Source: Prillingera fragicola (lineage: Eukaryota; Basidiomycota; Tremellomycetes; Trichosporonales; Trichosporonaceae). Taken from it: DNA of 64,000 nt. Positions 42,767 to 52,810 of this stretch are shown here, piece after piece. Positions within the stretch are counted from its first letter, which is position 1; every line of letters starts with the position of its first letter. The notes below the pieces were generated by a model. That model ran no database searches. It had not been told where the DNA came from and saw only the letters and a list, made by a program, of their open reading frames with translations. A program made the translations under genes and the position numbers. The stretch is from NCBI GenBank assembly GCA_002335605.1, contig BEDY01000004.1, positions 1,364,001 through 1,428,000 on the forward strand, read 5' to 3'.

Positions 42767-44235
42767 TGTGAAGGAGTGTGATGAGTTAAACTGAAGGATG
42801 GGGGACATTGGGACACTGCCGTTGTCTGCTCTTTATGTTGATCTGTCAGCGCGTCTGGCTTTGTCCCGCAGGTCAGTCTCCTGAGACATCATCTGGGCAA
42901 GACTATGCGACGCTCAGCACCCCACGGTTAGTAGACGTGACCCGACGTGCTTTGGTACGGGTAGATGCACACATCTCGGGCGCCATCGCGCATTTGCAGG
43001 CAGGCGTCGTTTTGGTCAGCATATGTACGCACGCACTTGCAGTCCCCGCGTTGAGTCACTATCTCACTCAAGCTTTCCAGTTCCAGTATCCTGGAGTGAC
43101 CCTCGAACGCGTTGGTTGCCAGAGAGTGCGACGCAGGCAGTACCTCCTGAGAAGGAGGATACGCTGCAGTTGTTACTGTTTCGGCTTTGCACGCACATGA
43201 AAGAGTTGGCCCTGCTCGCCTGGAACGAGGTTGACAGGGATGGTTAAAGTTTACTTGCAGGTGCAGTCTTGAGTCTGGGCCAAACACTGGTAGCGATCAT
43301 CCGCTTCAAACACCGACCCTGGCCCGTTGCATACCGTCCTACACAACTTGCCACAAAGTAGTCGAGTGAGACGTGAGGAGGGCGAGGTTACGAGGCGACG
43401 AGGATAGAAACAATGGTAGCGCTGTCGTACTCCAAAGCCCGGGACCTTGATTGCAACCACATGTGCACGAGTCCCTGGTCTCTCCTGGCGTCGTGTATGT
43501 TTTAGGTTTGTTCCCGGTCGCGTCCATAGTGCATAGCTGCGTAGCGTGCACTCCTAGGAATCTCACGAGGCATAATGGTCCTCTGCTCCCCTTGGTGGCC
43601 AGGCCGACTATCCTACACTGCCCCGGGCGCCCGGTGTTTGTAAAGGAAATCATGCGCGGTGTGCACCGACATGAATAAATTAATTATGATATGAATTTGG
43701 CTGGGGTAGGCCTGGTGGTGGTGTGTGCACTTTTGTTTATTCATTTAAAGGAGAGCTTGTTCGCCAAGGAGAATAGGCAGAGGTGCTTGTTGTCGAAGCC
43801 ACCTTGCATGTAGCTGCAGGAGGAAGCCTTAAAGAATACTCGTGCGTCTGAAGTTTCAAAGGCATATTGTCTCAGATTTGTTGACAAACCCGTCTGCTCG
43901 GTTAACCCCAGGATCCCACCACTAATCGTCGGATTCTTGCGCTCACGGTGCAGCGTAGTGCTGCACCCTCAAATACTCAACTGCATGCAATAACACCCTG
44001 TACTCACACAGCAGGTCGCTACAAGTGCAGTGGGCCACCATTCCAGGCCGTATTATGACGTGTGGTGAATCTTATCGCCCACCGGCTCATTGTAAAGCCG
44101 GCTTATGACCTCGCCATCCGAATTTATCCGGTTCACCCAGCTTCCACCCAACCGGCCAGCCGACACGCCCACATAGCCACATATTCTGACTTCGTGTCTT
44201 GTCCAACTTTCATTTCTGATACAAAAACGCAAACC
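42767..44235. promoter_or_regulatory. Long divergent intergenic region, DUF1996 gene / HADH gene
   Basis: 1.47 kb between outward ATGs. Around 43680-43760 it is AT-rich (AATAAATTAATTATGATATG). No coding frame on either strand carries codon bias or a known motif. Long upstream regions on both sides suggest regulated genes. Confidence 0.45.
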
Positions 44236-45696
44236 ATGCTCCCCTCAGTCACTCGTCCTCTTCTTAGCCAGGCGGTCGCCGCGTCGCGCACCGCGACCAC
44301 CGCTCGCCACCTCTCGTCTTCGGCCGTCGCTTCAGAGGTCAAGCGTGTAACGGTCTTCGGTGCTGGCCTCATGGGCGCCGGTGTCGCTCAGGTCAGCGCT
44401 GCCGCTGGTCTCCGCGTCGTGCTCTCGGACGTGACCGACAAGGCCCTCGAGTACGCTTGGCCCTGCACATGCTGCAAGACGAGCGCTGACACTGCACAGG
44501 AACGGTCTGAGCATCATCTCGAAGTCGCTCGCTCGTGTCGCGAAGAAGAAGTCACCGAATGACATTGAGGGCTTTACCAAGAAGATCATGGCCAACATTG
44601 AGACCACCACCGACGCGTGAGAGCAACTCTACAGAACTATTCTGATCCACAGTTCCAAGGCTGTCGAGGACACTGACCTCGTTATCGAGGCCATTATCGA
44701 GAACCTGAAGGTCAAGCGTGACCTCTTTGCGCTTCTTGACAAGACTGCCAAGTGAGGGCCCGCCTAAGATCCGAGAGTGGAGCCCATTACTGACAAATAG
44801 GCCTTCGACCATCTTTGCCTCGAACACCTCGTCGCTGTCGATCACCGAGATCGCCTCGGCCTGCTCGGAGGCTCGTCAGGTCAAGTGAGTTCCTTTGGGA
44901 CCCGCCGGTGCCAGCACTGACACCACTAGCTTTGCCGGTCTCCACTTCTTCAACCGTGTGTATCGTGGCCACAACATCACTAACCCGTCACAGCCGTTCC
45001 CCAGATGAAGCTCGTTGAGGTCATCCGCACCGCCAAGACCTCGGACGAGACCTACAATGCCCTCTACGAGGTCACCAAGAAGATGGGCAAGGCCCCCGTC
45101 ACCTGCAAGGACACCCCTGGGTGGGTTAGCACCAAGAGAATACTCGCTAATGTCCTAGCTTCATTGTCAACCGCCTCCTCGTCCCCTACATGCGTGAGTC
45201 TCCCGTCAGCGTCCAAAGCATGCACTGACGTCCCAGTCGAGGCCGTCCGCATGGTTGAGCGCGGCGATGCCACCGCCGAGGACATTGACACCGCCATGGA
45301 GTTTGGTGCAGGCTACCGTGAGTACGACCTCTGTTATTGCTAGCAAATACTGACCTGCGACAGCAATGGGCGTACGTTCGCCTCTAGCAGACCGTGACGA
45401 GACATATCTAACTCTTCACAGCCCTTCAAGCTCCTCGACTTCGTCGGCCTCGGTACGTACCCTAGCACTATCAAATCCATGCACGGCTGACCTGGTTAGA
45501 CACCACCCAGTACATCTCCGAGGGCTGGGTCGAGAAGGCCAAGGAGGGTCTCATCCCGGAGGCTCTCGTCGCGCCCACCAAGCCCCTCACCGACCTCGTC
45601 GAGCAGGGCAACTTTGGTCGCAAGAGTGGAAAGGGCTTCTACGACGTGAGTGCACTGACAAATAACGAGGTGCTGACGGGATAGTACTCGAAGTAA
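44236..45696 (+). CDS. 3-Hydroxyacyl-CoA dehydrogenase, mitochondrial
   Basis: NAD-dependent step three of fatty acid beta-oxidation. ATG 44236 gives an Arg/Ser-rich, acid-free presequence (MLPSVTRPLLSQAVAASRTA, then TARHLSSSAVAS), so a mitochondrial matrix location is likely. Then KRVTVFGAGLMGAGVAQVSA (NAD fold), [49 protein letters not shown] (catalytic His), [20 protein letters not shown] and MEFGAGYPMGPFKLLDFVGL. It ends NFGRKSGKGFYDYSK; stop 45694-45696. The gene is cut by about ten introns, including around an 8-nt exon (45364-45371) that encodes part of YPMGPF. Family and reading frame are confirmed by perfect motif restoration at each splice. Confidence 0.93.
45364..45371 (+). other. 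8-nt microexon of the HADH gene
   Basis: CAATGGGC is flanked by GACAG on the left and GTACGT on the right. Splicing C + CA ATG GGC + CCC gives P-M-G-P inside GYPMGPFKLLDF, a motif invariant in 3-hydroxyacyl-CoA dehydrogenases. Neighbouring introns are 45318-45363 (46 nt) and 45372-45421 (50 nt). Confidence 0.85.
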
Positions 45697-46150
45697 AAAG
45701 CGTAAACGGAGGTACGAAGAGAGTGAAGCGAGATTTATGCATTGCGTCTCATCGGGGTGGCGCTGCTTGGCGTGGCTGGCGGGTCGTGTGCTGAATGATG
45801 ATTACTGCTGCTCTGAAAACCTAAAGTTGCCGACCATCCAGAGAGAACACCAATATTAGGGATTAAAGCCTGAGGGCAACGGAGGCGAGGTTGCAGGAGT
45901 GCTGCAGGCCCAAGCTAGGCCTCCGCACGTTGTTGCGGCCAAACTCTTGATATCTGGCAACAAGGCGGTATCGGCTTGTAAATCTTCCCCACGCCCATCG
46001 CAGCTCCAAGACACTGCTGCATGTTCGTAGCATCCCAGATAATGGACTTGAGATCGATAATATGGCTACAATAAGGGGATAATTATATACACAGTTGCTG
46101 CAGCCCAGGGCCACATCCACCACACCGGATAACACTCTGCACGCCCGCGC
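45697..46150. other. Convergent 3' intergenic region
   Basis: 454 bp between the HADH stop and the stop of the Rpr2/Snm1-like gene. Nothing beyond 3' UTR sequence is apparent. Confidence 0.4.
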
Positions 46151-47104
46151 CTATCCCAGACCCCAGTTCCCTGCCGCACCCTTCTTCTCTGCCTCCCGTC
46201 CAGCATTCTGCGCGAGCAGCTTTGCGAGGCCGGATTTCTTAATCTTGCGCTTCTTTGCCGCTGGGGTGACGGAGAGCTCCGTCTTTGGCGGAGTGCTCGC
46301 GCCGTTTGAGGCCGGTGGAGGTGCATGAGGGGGTTTCGGGTATGTTGGGGTAGAGGGATCCGAGTTGGGAAGGTGCGCGAGAGGTTTGCGCGCGAGAGGA
46401 TGGGGTGGCATAGGTGGGATGGAGGGTGAGGGGATAGGGTCTGCTGGTGGTGGGGAGGGCTCGACTCGCTCTGGTGTCTGCTGCGCCGAGTTTTCAGCAG
46501 CGAGAGCCGCCTGCCGCCGTGTCCGTGCTGCTGCCCGTGCGGACGGCATTTTGGGTCGGTTTGGTGTGGGTCTTGTAAAGCTGTATCCACACGACATGCA
46601 ACGAGGGGCCTTGCGCGGCTTTCGCGGCTTGGAGCTCTTGACGCTCGGGCTCTCAATCTCTGCGAGTGTGCGGTGGAGCTCGCGCTCCAGTTGACAGGCA
46701 ATGGACATTTCGTCATCATCCTCCGCCTTGTTCCCGCCGGCCGTGCGTTTGCCACGGCCAACTGCTGCCGTGGGGACGAGGCCGCTGTACGCTTCTCGAA
46801 GCGAGCCGCACTGAGCGCACCACATTGTCCAGCCAAGATCTGGCCCAGGGAGGGTGTGCAAGAGACGTAGACGGGCTGCACACAAGTGATTAATGGCCGT
46901 GGGGTTGGTCGCCAGTAGAGCGCAGTCAAGTGGAGGAAGAACGGGCTCGGAGGTGGCGTCTCCAGCTGGTGGCAAAGTTCCAAAGTTGGGGATGGCGGGC
47001 ATCAAGTTGATGCCTGCTGGCGCCGAGCTCTCGCGTGTGACCGAGGAGCGTGTGCCCCCGAAAGTGTGGGCTGGCGCTGCAAAGGCGCTGACCATGGTGG
47101 TCAT
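46151..47104 (-). CDS. Rpr2/Rpp21/Snm1-type zinc-ribbon protein (RNase P/MRP subunit candidate)
   Basis: Intron-less, 317 residues from ATG 47104 (MTTMVSAFAAPAHTFGG); a second Met at position 4 is possible. The recognisable core is LDCALLATNPTAINHLCAAR and LRLLHTLPGP, a helical segment like that in Snm1/Rpp21, followed by MWCAQCGSLREAYSG and, 75 residues on, APRCMSCGYSFTRP. The two CxxCG pairs would form the zinc ribbon. In RNase P/MRP proteins this fold contacts the RNA catalytic core; Snm1 is specific to RNase MRP. The C-terminal 150 residues are Pro/Ala-rich and disordered with a basic block, AAKKRKIKKSGLAKLL, that may be nuclear or nucleolar targeting. Which of the three family members it is cannot be settled by eye. 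Confidence 0.68.
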   Translation of the reverse strand: MTTMVSAFAAPAHTFGGTRSSVTRESSAPAGINLMPAIPNFGTLPPAGDATSEPVLPPLDCALLATNPTAINHLCAARLRLLHTLPGPDLGWTMWCAQCGSLREAYSGLVPTAAVGRGKRTAGGNKAEDDDEMSIACQLERELHRTLAEIESPSVKSSKPRKPRKAPRCMSCGYSFTRPTPNRPKMPSARAAARTRRQAALAAENSAQQTPERVEPSPPPADPIPSPSIPPMPPHPLARKPLAHLPNSDPSTPTYPKPPHAPPPASNGASTPPKTELSVTPAAKKRKIKKSGLAKLLAQNAGREAEKKGAAGNWGLG

Positions 47105-47443
47105 AATTCAGTGGTAGGTGAGGATGAGGAGGTGACAGGACGAATGGGATATCAGAACAGATCTGTGCTGAGAATCAGCCTGCACCAGATGATAACTTGG
47201 TAGGGGGGATCAGATAAAATAACAATACCCAGCCTGGGTGGCCAGATTGAGATCATTGAAATGGCAGTGTATGGTGCCTCGCTTGTCAGGCACGGAACAC
47301 GCAAAGTGTCCGCGACAGGCGTCTTTGTTGCTGCCAGCACTACTCTCGCGCCGACGGCCATCAATACCTGAGCACATACCTGCTTCACAGCAACTGGCAT
47401 CAGTTTCCTTTACACACTCTCCCACCTACATCTTGAAATAACC
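47105..47443. promoter_or_regulatory. Divergent promoter, Rpr2/Snm1-like gene / Sft2
   Basis: 339 bp between outward ATGs; the Sft2 start is AACCATGC. No motif stands out. Confidence 0.4.
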
Positions 47444-48224
47444 ATGCCTCCCGGATGGCTCAGTGAGCAGTCCCCTCTCAGAGCTGGCTGTAGCTAACCC
47501 AGCGTCCAGACATTGAAGCGCCAGACGATCTCGTCTTCGGTACTGTAAGTCTGCGATGACCAGCACTCAGCTAACGAGAACAGGAGAAGTCGGCGTTCCC
47601 TCTCGAACTGACTCGTACTGAGCGCCTCATCGGATTTGGAGCATGTAAGCCCTCTGGCTGTTGTTATTGTTACCAGCGTCTGACACACGCAAAGGCTACG
47701 CTGGAGGCTTGGGCATTTCGGTGCTCGGAGCCATTCTTCTGATGACCGGCCAGGGTAGGGCATTTGCCAGTAAGTTAAAGACTACAAGTAAGAGAGCCAG
47801 GAACTGATAGGCCAGTGTTCATTGCTCTCGGAGCCATCGTGAGCTTGACTGGCACTGGTTTCCTCCTGTACGTGACGACAGCGGGCGTTGAGCTGACGCC
47901 GCCGTAGCGGCTTCAAGCGCCAGTGGACACTCATGTTCAAGCCTGTTCGTTTGGCCGCGGCGCTGATCATGCTGGGAGCTATTATTCTCTGCTTTGTGTG
48001 AGTGGCCCGTGTTCGTGCAAGTCATTGACGTTCAGTGCCGCTTTGTGGAAGGTCATTCCAACTTTCCTCTGCTTGATCTTTGTTATCATTCAATACCTGG
48101 CAATGGCCTGGTATTCAATCTCGTACATCCCGTACGCCCGCCAAGTGAGTCAAAGACAAGCAGTCACCTCGCTGCACTACTGACTTGCCAGGCTGTCAAG
48201 AGCTTCGTGTCCAACGCAGTCTAG
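47444..48224 (+). CDS. SFT2: Vesicle transport protein Sft2/Got1 family
   Basis: Tetraspan Golgi protein acting in endosome-to-Golgi retrograde fusion. Exon 1 is only MPPGWL. Introns of 35-55 nt separate NIEAPDDLVFGT, EKSAFPLELTRTERLIGFGA, and the membrane exons. Four hydrophobic segments: GGLGISVLGAILLMTG, FIALGAIVSLTGTGFLLGF, AALIMLGAIILCFVAALW and PTFLCLIFVIIQYLAMAWYS. The loop FKRQWTLMFKPVR between segments two and three is the Sft2 signature (FxxGPxxQLKxMFxxxR-like), and the tail is SYIPYARQAVKSFVSNAV. Seven introns are inferred in 780 bp. Stop 48222-48224. Confidence 0.9.
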
Positions 48225-48284
48225 ATACGACGTGCAATGTGGTGCAAATGTATGATACATAATTGTTGAAACGGCATCTACGGG

Positions 48285-49605
48285 CTACTTGCCCTTGTCC
48301 CACTCACGCACTCCACCCTTGCGGGTATACTCCATCTCCATCATTCCCTTCATGTCGCTACTCACAGTGCCGCGCGATGACACGACTGCGTCTCGGTGGC
48401 GGCTCGACTCGTGCCGCGACTTGCGTTCAGGCTCGGGCGAAGCGGAGAGCCCAGGCGAGTGGCGCCGGCGCTGCAACGTCAGCCCTTGTCCCAGATGTCC
48501 CAAGACTCACCTTTTTGCCTCGGTCCTTGAGAATCGCGAGCATGTTGTCCCATCCCACGGCCGTCACAGGCCCCTCCTTGGGCACCTCGCCAACATCGAA
48601 CCGCGGGTCGTACTCGCGCGCAAAGTACTTGTCCATGCGGGAGATAGGCGAGGCCGCACGACGCGCAGGCGACACGGAGCGGTTCCGCATAGCAGATGGG
48701 GGGGATTCGAGGGGTCGGGCGGAACGCCGCTCTTCGGGGCTCCTGTCCCGCCGGCTCTCGCGATCACGGCGGGGCCGCTCAGCGTCCTCTCGGTGGCGGC
48801 GACGCCTTTCCCGGCGGTCGTCGTCATCGTCGCGGTCACGCCTCTCCCGTTTAGACTCTCGATCAGCCTCGCGGTGGCGACGGCTGTCATCGTGATGTCT
48901 GCGCTCCCTTCGGTCGTCGCTGTCGCGATCGCGCGAGCGGTCTCTTGATCGATCCCGGTCTCGACGCCTGTCGCGATCGCGGGACCTGTCGCGTCCATCA
49001 CGACCGTCACGATCGCGTGAGCGATCACGGGAGCTGCCTCTTTCACGGCGCCTCTCCCTCTCCTTCTCCCGCGAGCGATCACGGTCGCGGTGTCCGTCGT
49101 CGTGGTCTCGTGTCTCTTGCCGATGAGGGCGATCTTCGGAAGCACGCTCTGGCCGCCGCCTCGAGCGGTCATCTCGGCCCATGTCGCGCACTGCACCTCC
49201 AAACAGTCGACTGGCTGCACCCATGCCGCGTCTGGAGCTTGGCCCTTCGCCAAGACGCGCTGAACGTGCTTCCCTTGCAGACTCGGCCTGCTGGCGGAGG
49301 AGCGCAGTGTTGTGTCCGTCGACGTTGCGAATAACGCTAGCAAGGAAGCGCTTGTTCGTTTTTGGGAGTGAAGGATCCGGTCTGGGCACGTTAGTTGTGT
49401 CGGTTGTTGCATTTTGTACTCACGAATCGCGGCCACTGGAGTCCAAGTATGCACCCAGACCCAGCTCTGACCACTTCATTTCGTTAGCTTTGGCTTCATT
49501 GGCGAGCAGTCGAGCTACATGAGCGTCGAGGTCTGTATCCGAGATGTCTGCTGGGACAGATGCGGCTGCCCTGACCAGATTGTTGACTACGCTGTTGAGC
49601 GACAT
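48285..49605 (-). CDS. RS/RD-rich nuclear protein, probably RNA-processing related
   Basis: ATG 49605: MSLNSVVNNLVRAAASVPAD, then ANEAKANEMKWSELGLGAYL. Intron 1 (about 49384-49425) joins GRDS to PDPSLPKTNKRFLASVIRNV, followed by DGHNTALLRQQAESAREARS. The centre is about 180 residues of Arg/Asp/Ser/Glu repeats (RDRSRDRD, RRERRHHDD) typical of splicing-associated proteins. C-terminal of this: MDKYFAREYDPRFDVGEV, GPVTAVGWDNMLAILKDRGK, then intron 2 (about 48470-48511) to RRRHSPGLSASPEPERKSRH and the end MEMEYTRKGGVREWDKGK. The conserved-looking ends flank the low-complexity centre. I do not recognise a named family. A role in pre-mRNA processing is inferred from the RS/RD composition only. Confidence 0.78.
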
Positions 49606-49964
49606 TGCGTTTCACGCTGTCGACTCTGGCAGCAGCAGCAGCAACTGCAACTACATGAACTGGTGACAACAACATGAGCTTGGGTTTGCCACCAAGCGGC
49701 CTCGAATGGGAGAAATGAACGTAAACGGGAGCAAATTAATTTCCCTCCACCTTTGCGCGCCCTGGCTCATCCACGCTGTTTCTGACGGACGCGTTTCGAG
49801 CACAGACGGCCAACAACTTCCAAGACGTTCCAACAGCTCTCAAGTCGACCACACAGAACCTCGATCTCTCTCATTAGTGGTTCTCAGACAGACAGAGTGG
49901 TTTTACAAAGTCCACCTTACCCATAACCCTCCTTCCCCGCGTCCACTTCGAGCAAAGACTTCGA
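49606..49964. promoter_or_regulatory. Divergent promoter, RS/RD-rich gene / CCT6
   Basis: 359 bp between outward ATGs. At 49818-49830 the string TTCCAAGACGTTC is TTC-nn-AGA-nn-TTC, one mismatch from a heat shock element, about 135 bp before the CCT6 ATG. Confidence 0.4.
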
Positions 49965-52066
49965 CATGTCCAGCCTCGAACTTATCAACCCCCGCGCGGA
50001 GAGCGTCAGGCGGTCACAGGCCCTCCAGGTCAACACTGTACGTGTGGCGAGGCAGACAGATGCAAGGAGACTGACATTCTCAGGCTGGTGCCGTTGGTCT
50101 GGCCAATGTTGTCAAGAGCAACCTCGGTGAGCTCGGCGGCAAAGATTGTTCAATGCTCGAAACGCTGACGTGGTGACCAGGCCCTCGCGGTACCATCAAG
50201 ATGTTGGTCGACGGCTCTGGACAGATCAAGATGACCAAGGTAGCGTATTGAGAATGCCGATTTATACGAGCTCTGCTGACGCCGTGTCCAGGACGGCAAG
50301 GTTCTCCTCTCAGAAATGCAGATCCAGGTTGGTTTCTGAAATCTCATCCAAGCTGACCACGCAGAACCCTACCGCCGCTATGATCGCGCGTACCGCTGTT
50401 GCCCAGGACGAGCAGGTCGGTGACGGCACTACTTCGGTTGTTCTGCTCGTCGGTGAGCTCCTCAAGCAGGCCGACCGCTACATCTCGGAGGGTGTCCACC
50501 CTCGTGTTATTGGCGAGGGCTTTGACCTCGCAAAGAAGGAGGCTCTTTCGGTGAGCACGCTGAGTTGAAAGCTTTGTGCAGAATCTGACGCACGCAGTTC
50601 CTTGACTCGTTCAAGCAGACTCCTCCTCTGGACCGCGCCAACCTTGTCTCGGTTGCGTACACTTCGCTCTCGACCAAGCTCCACGCCAAGCTTGCCCAGA
50701 AGCTTGCTGGCGACGTCGTTGACGCTGTTCTTGCTATTCAGGCTCCCGCTCCCCCCGCGGACGCTACTGGTGTTGACTCGTACCGCGAGCCCATTGACCT
50801 GCACATGATTGAGATCATGAAGATGCAGCACCGCACCGACACCGACACCCAGCTCGTTCGTGGTCTCGTCATGGACCATGGTGCTCGTCACCCGGACATG
50901 CCCAAGCGTGTCGAGAATGCCTACATTCTGACTCTCAACGTTTCGCTCGAGTACGAGAAGACGTAAGTTGTTGCTCGAGGCCGAGATGGTAGGAATGATA
51001 CTGACATTCCCAGCGAGGTCAACTCTGGTTTCTTCTACAACTCGGCCGAGCAGCGCGAGAAACTTGTCGAGTCGGAGCGTCGCTTCGTGGACGACAAGCT
51101 GAGGAAGATTGTCGAGCTGAAGAACGCCGTCTGCGACGTTGCAATCGGCTCGGACGAGAAGCCCAAGAACTTTGTTATTGTCAACCAGAAGGGTATCGAC
51201 CCCATGAGTCTGGATGTTCTGGCCAAGAACGGCATCTTTGCTCTCCGTCGTGCCAAGAGGCGAAACATGGAGAGGTTGCAGTTGGCGTGTGGTGGTATTG
51301 CCCAAAACTCGGTCGACGACCTTAGCCCCGATGTTTTGGGCTGGGCGGGTCTCGTTTACGAGCACACTCTCGGAGAGGAGAAGTACACCTTTGTTGAGGA
51401 CGTCAAGGAGCCCAAGAGTGTTACCATGCTTATCAAGGGTAAGTGATAAATCGGTCGAACCGTGCTGACACTTGCCAGGCCCCAATGCACACACGATGAC
51501 CCAGATCCAGGACGCTCTCCGGGATGGATTCCGTGCCGTCAAGAACGCCATTGAGGACAAGGCGGTCATTCCCGGAGCTGGTGCTTTCGAGATTGCATGC
51601 TCGTTGCATCTCCAGACCGCGCTCAAGGCTACGGCCAAGGGCCGCACCAAGCTCGGTGTTCTTGCGTTCGCCGAGGCTCTTCTCATCATCCCGAAAACTC
51701 TGGCTGCCAACGGTGGCTTTGACGTCCAGGACGCCATTGTTGGCTTGCAGCAGGAGGCCGAGGAGACCGACGACCCCGTTGGTCTTGACCTTCGTTCAGG
51801 CGAGCCTATGAACCCTATCACTGAGGGTGTCTGGGACAACTACCGCGTCAAGCGCCAGATGCTCCACTCTTGGTGAGTTGGATGATAGTGTGCACAGTAT
51901 TGCTTGTTTACTAATTTAATAGTTCGGTCATTGCCGTCAACCTGCTTGGTACCGACGAGATCCTGCGCGCAGGCCGGTCTTCGTGAGTGTTGCTGCGTAA
52001 TTTTGTCCTGAAGACGCCATGGCTGACATTGTTTGCAGGTTGAAGCCGGACGCCCAAGGAATGTAA
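49965..52066 (+). CDS. CCT6: Chaperonin TCP-1/CCT zeta subunit
   Basis: One of eight subunits of the cytosolic ring that folds actin and tubulin. ATG 49965: [20 protein letters not shown] then [19 protein letters not shown], and a small exon [19 protein letters not shown]. Then [40 protein letters not shown] (ATP-site GDGTT), [120 protein letters not shown] and [28 protein letters not shown] plus [12 protein letters not shown] and the MEIxKM-type segment identify zeta rather than other subunits. Eight or so introns; the last two isolate [20 protein letters not shown] and LKPDAQGM. Stop 52064-52066. Confidence 0.95.
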
Positions 52067-52810
52067 GCGCCACGATGAGCTGTTTTGCAAGCACGCTGGG
52101 AGCAGCAGTGGCCTAGAGACTTTAGTTACAAGAGAGGGGGTATCATGCCGAGCTGTATGCATTGGATGTCGTCACACGGGACAGAGGGAGGATGGGATAT
52201 TGCGAGTGCCGCCGGTCCGATGAAGCGGTCCACTGGTGGGGGACGTTTTAAAAAGTGGGGGGTGCCTGCTTGGTGTCGGGCAGACCGAGTCGCAACAAGC
52301 CGGCCCGCCTCGGCGCTCTCGGCGAACCTGGGCTGGCTGGGCTGGCTGGGCTGTAGTTGGCTCACTCGAGATTCAGGAGGTCACTCCACCACTATTGTCG
52401 CTGCCCATTCCGTCGTACAACTCAAAGTACATCTCTTGACATTACTCATCGCTCGCCACCCAGCGTTCATCGTCACACATTGTCTGCTGTCATCAGGGTA
52501 TCAGTCTTGTTCCCCTTTAGTGCACAGCAACACCGAGCATCGCAACGCTTTCACCTACAGTTCACTGTCGGCCTCGGCAACACGAGCCCGATTCATCGGC
52601 CGGCTCGTCTCGCACGTTTGTCTAGACAGCGAGTAAACCACTTTATTCATCATCAGTCGACCTCCCGCCACCCACTCTACACACGCGCAAGGCACTGATC
52701 ACACGACTGTGTGTTCTGCTGTGTATCATCTTTCTCAGCTCCTGAGAAACGATTAGAAAGATCGGCAGCTACGATCGGCATAGGTCAGCTCACGCCGAAC
52801 ACCCTCCCCG
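52067..52810. other. Intergenic region upstream of NAD kinase
   Basis: 744 bp, tandem (+/+). Contains a CTGGGCTGG direct repeat at 52328-52353. The right half, rich in short CT tracts, looks like a long leader for the NAD kinase mRNA. No separate gene. Confidence 0.45.
52328..52353 (+). repeat. CTGGGCTGG direct repeat
   Basis: Nearly three tandem copies of a 9-bp CTGGGCTGG-type unit, about 460 bp upstream of the NAD kinase ATG. Confidence 0.8.

Noticed and set aside
49818..49830. Full heat shock element upstream of CCT6
   Set aside because: One of three units deviates (AGA instead of GAA), so I mention it only as weak and do not list it as a separate site.
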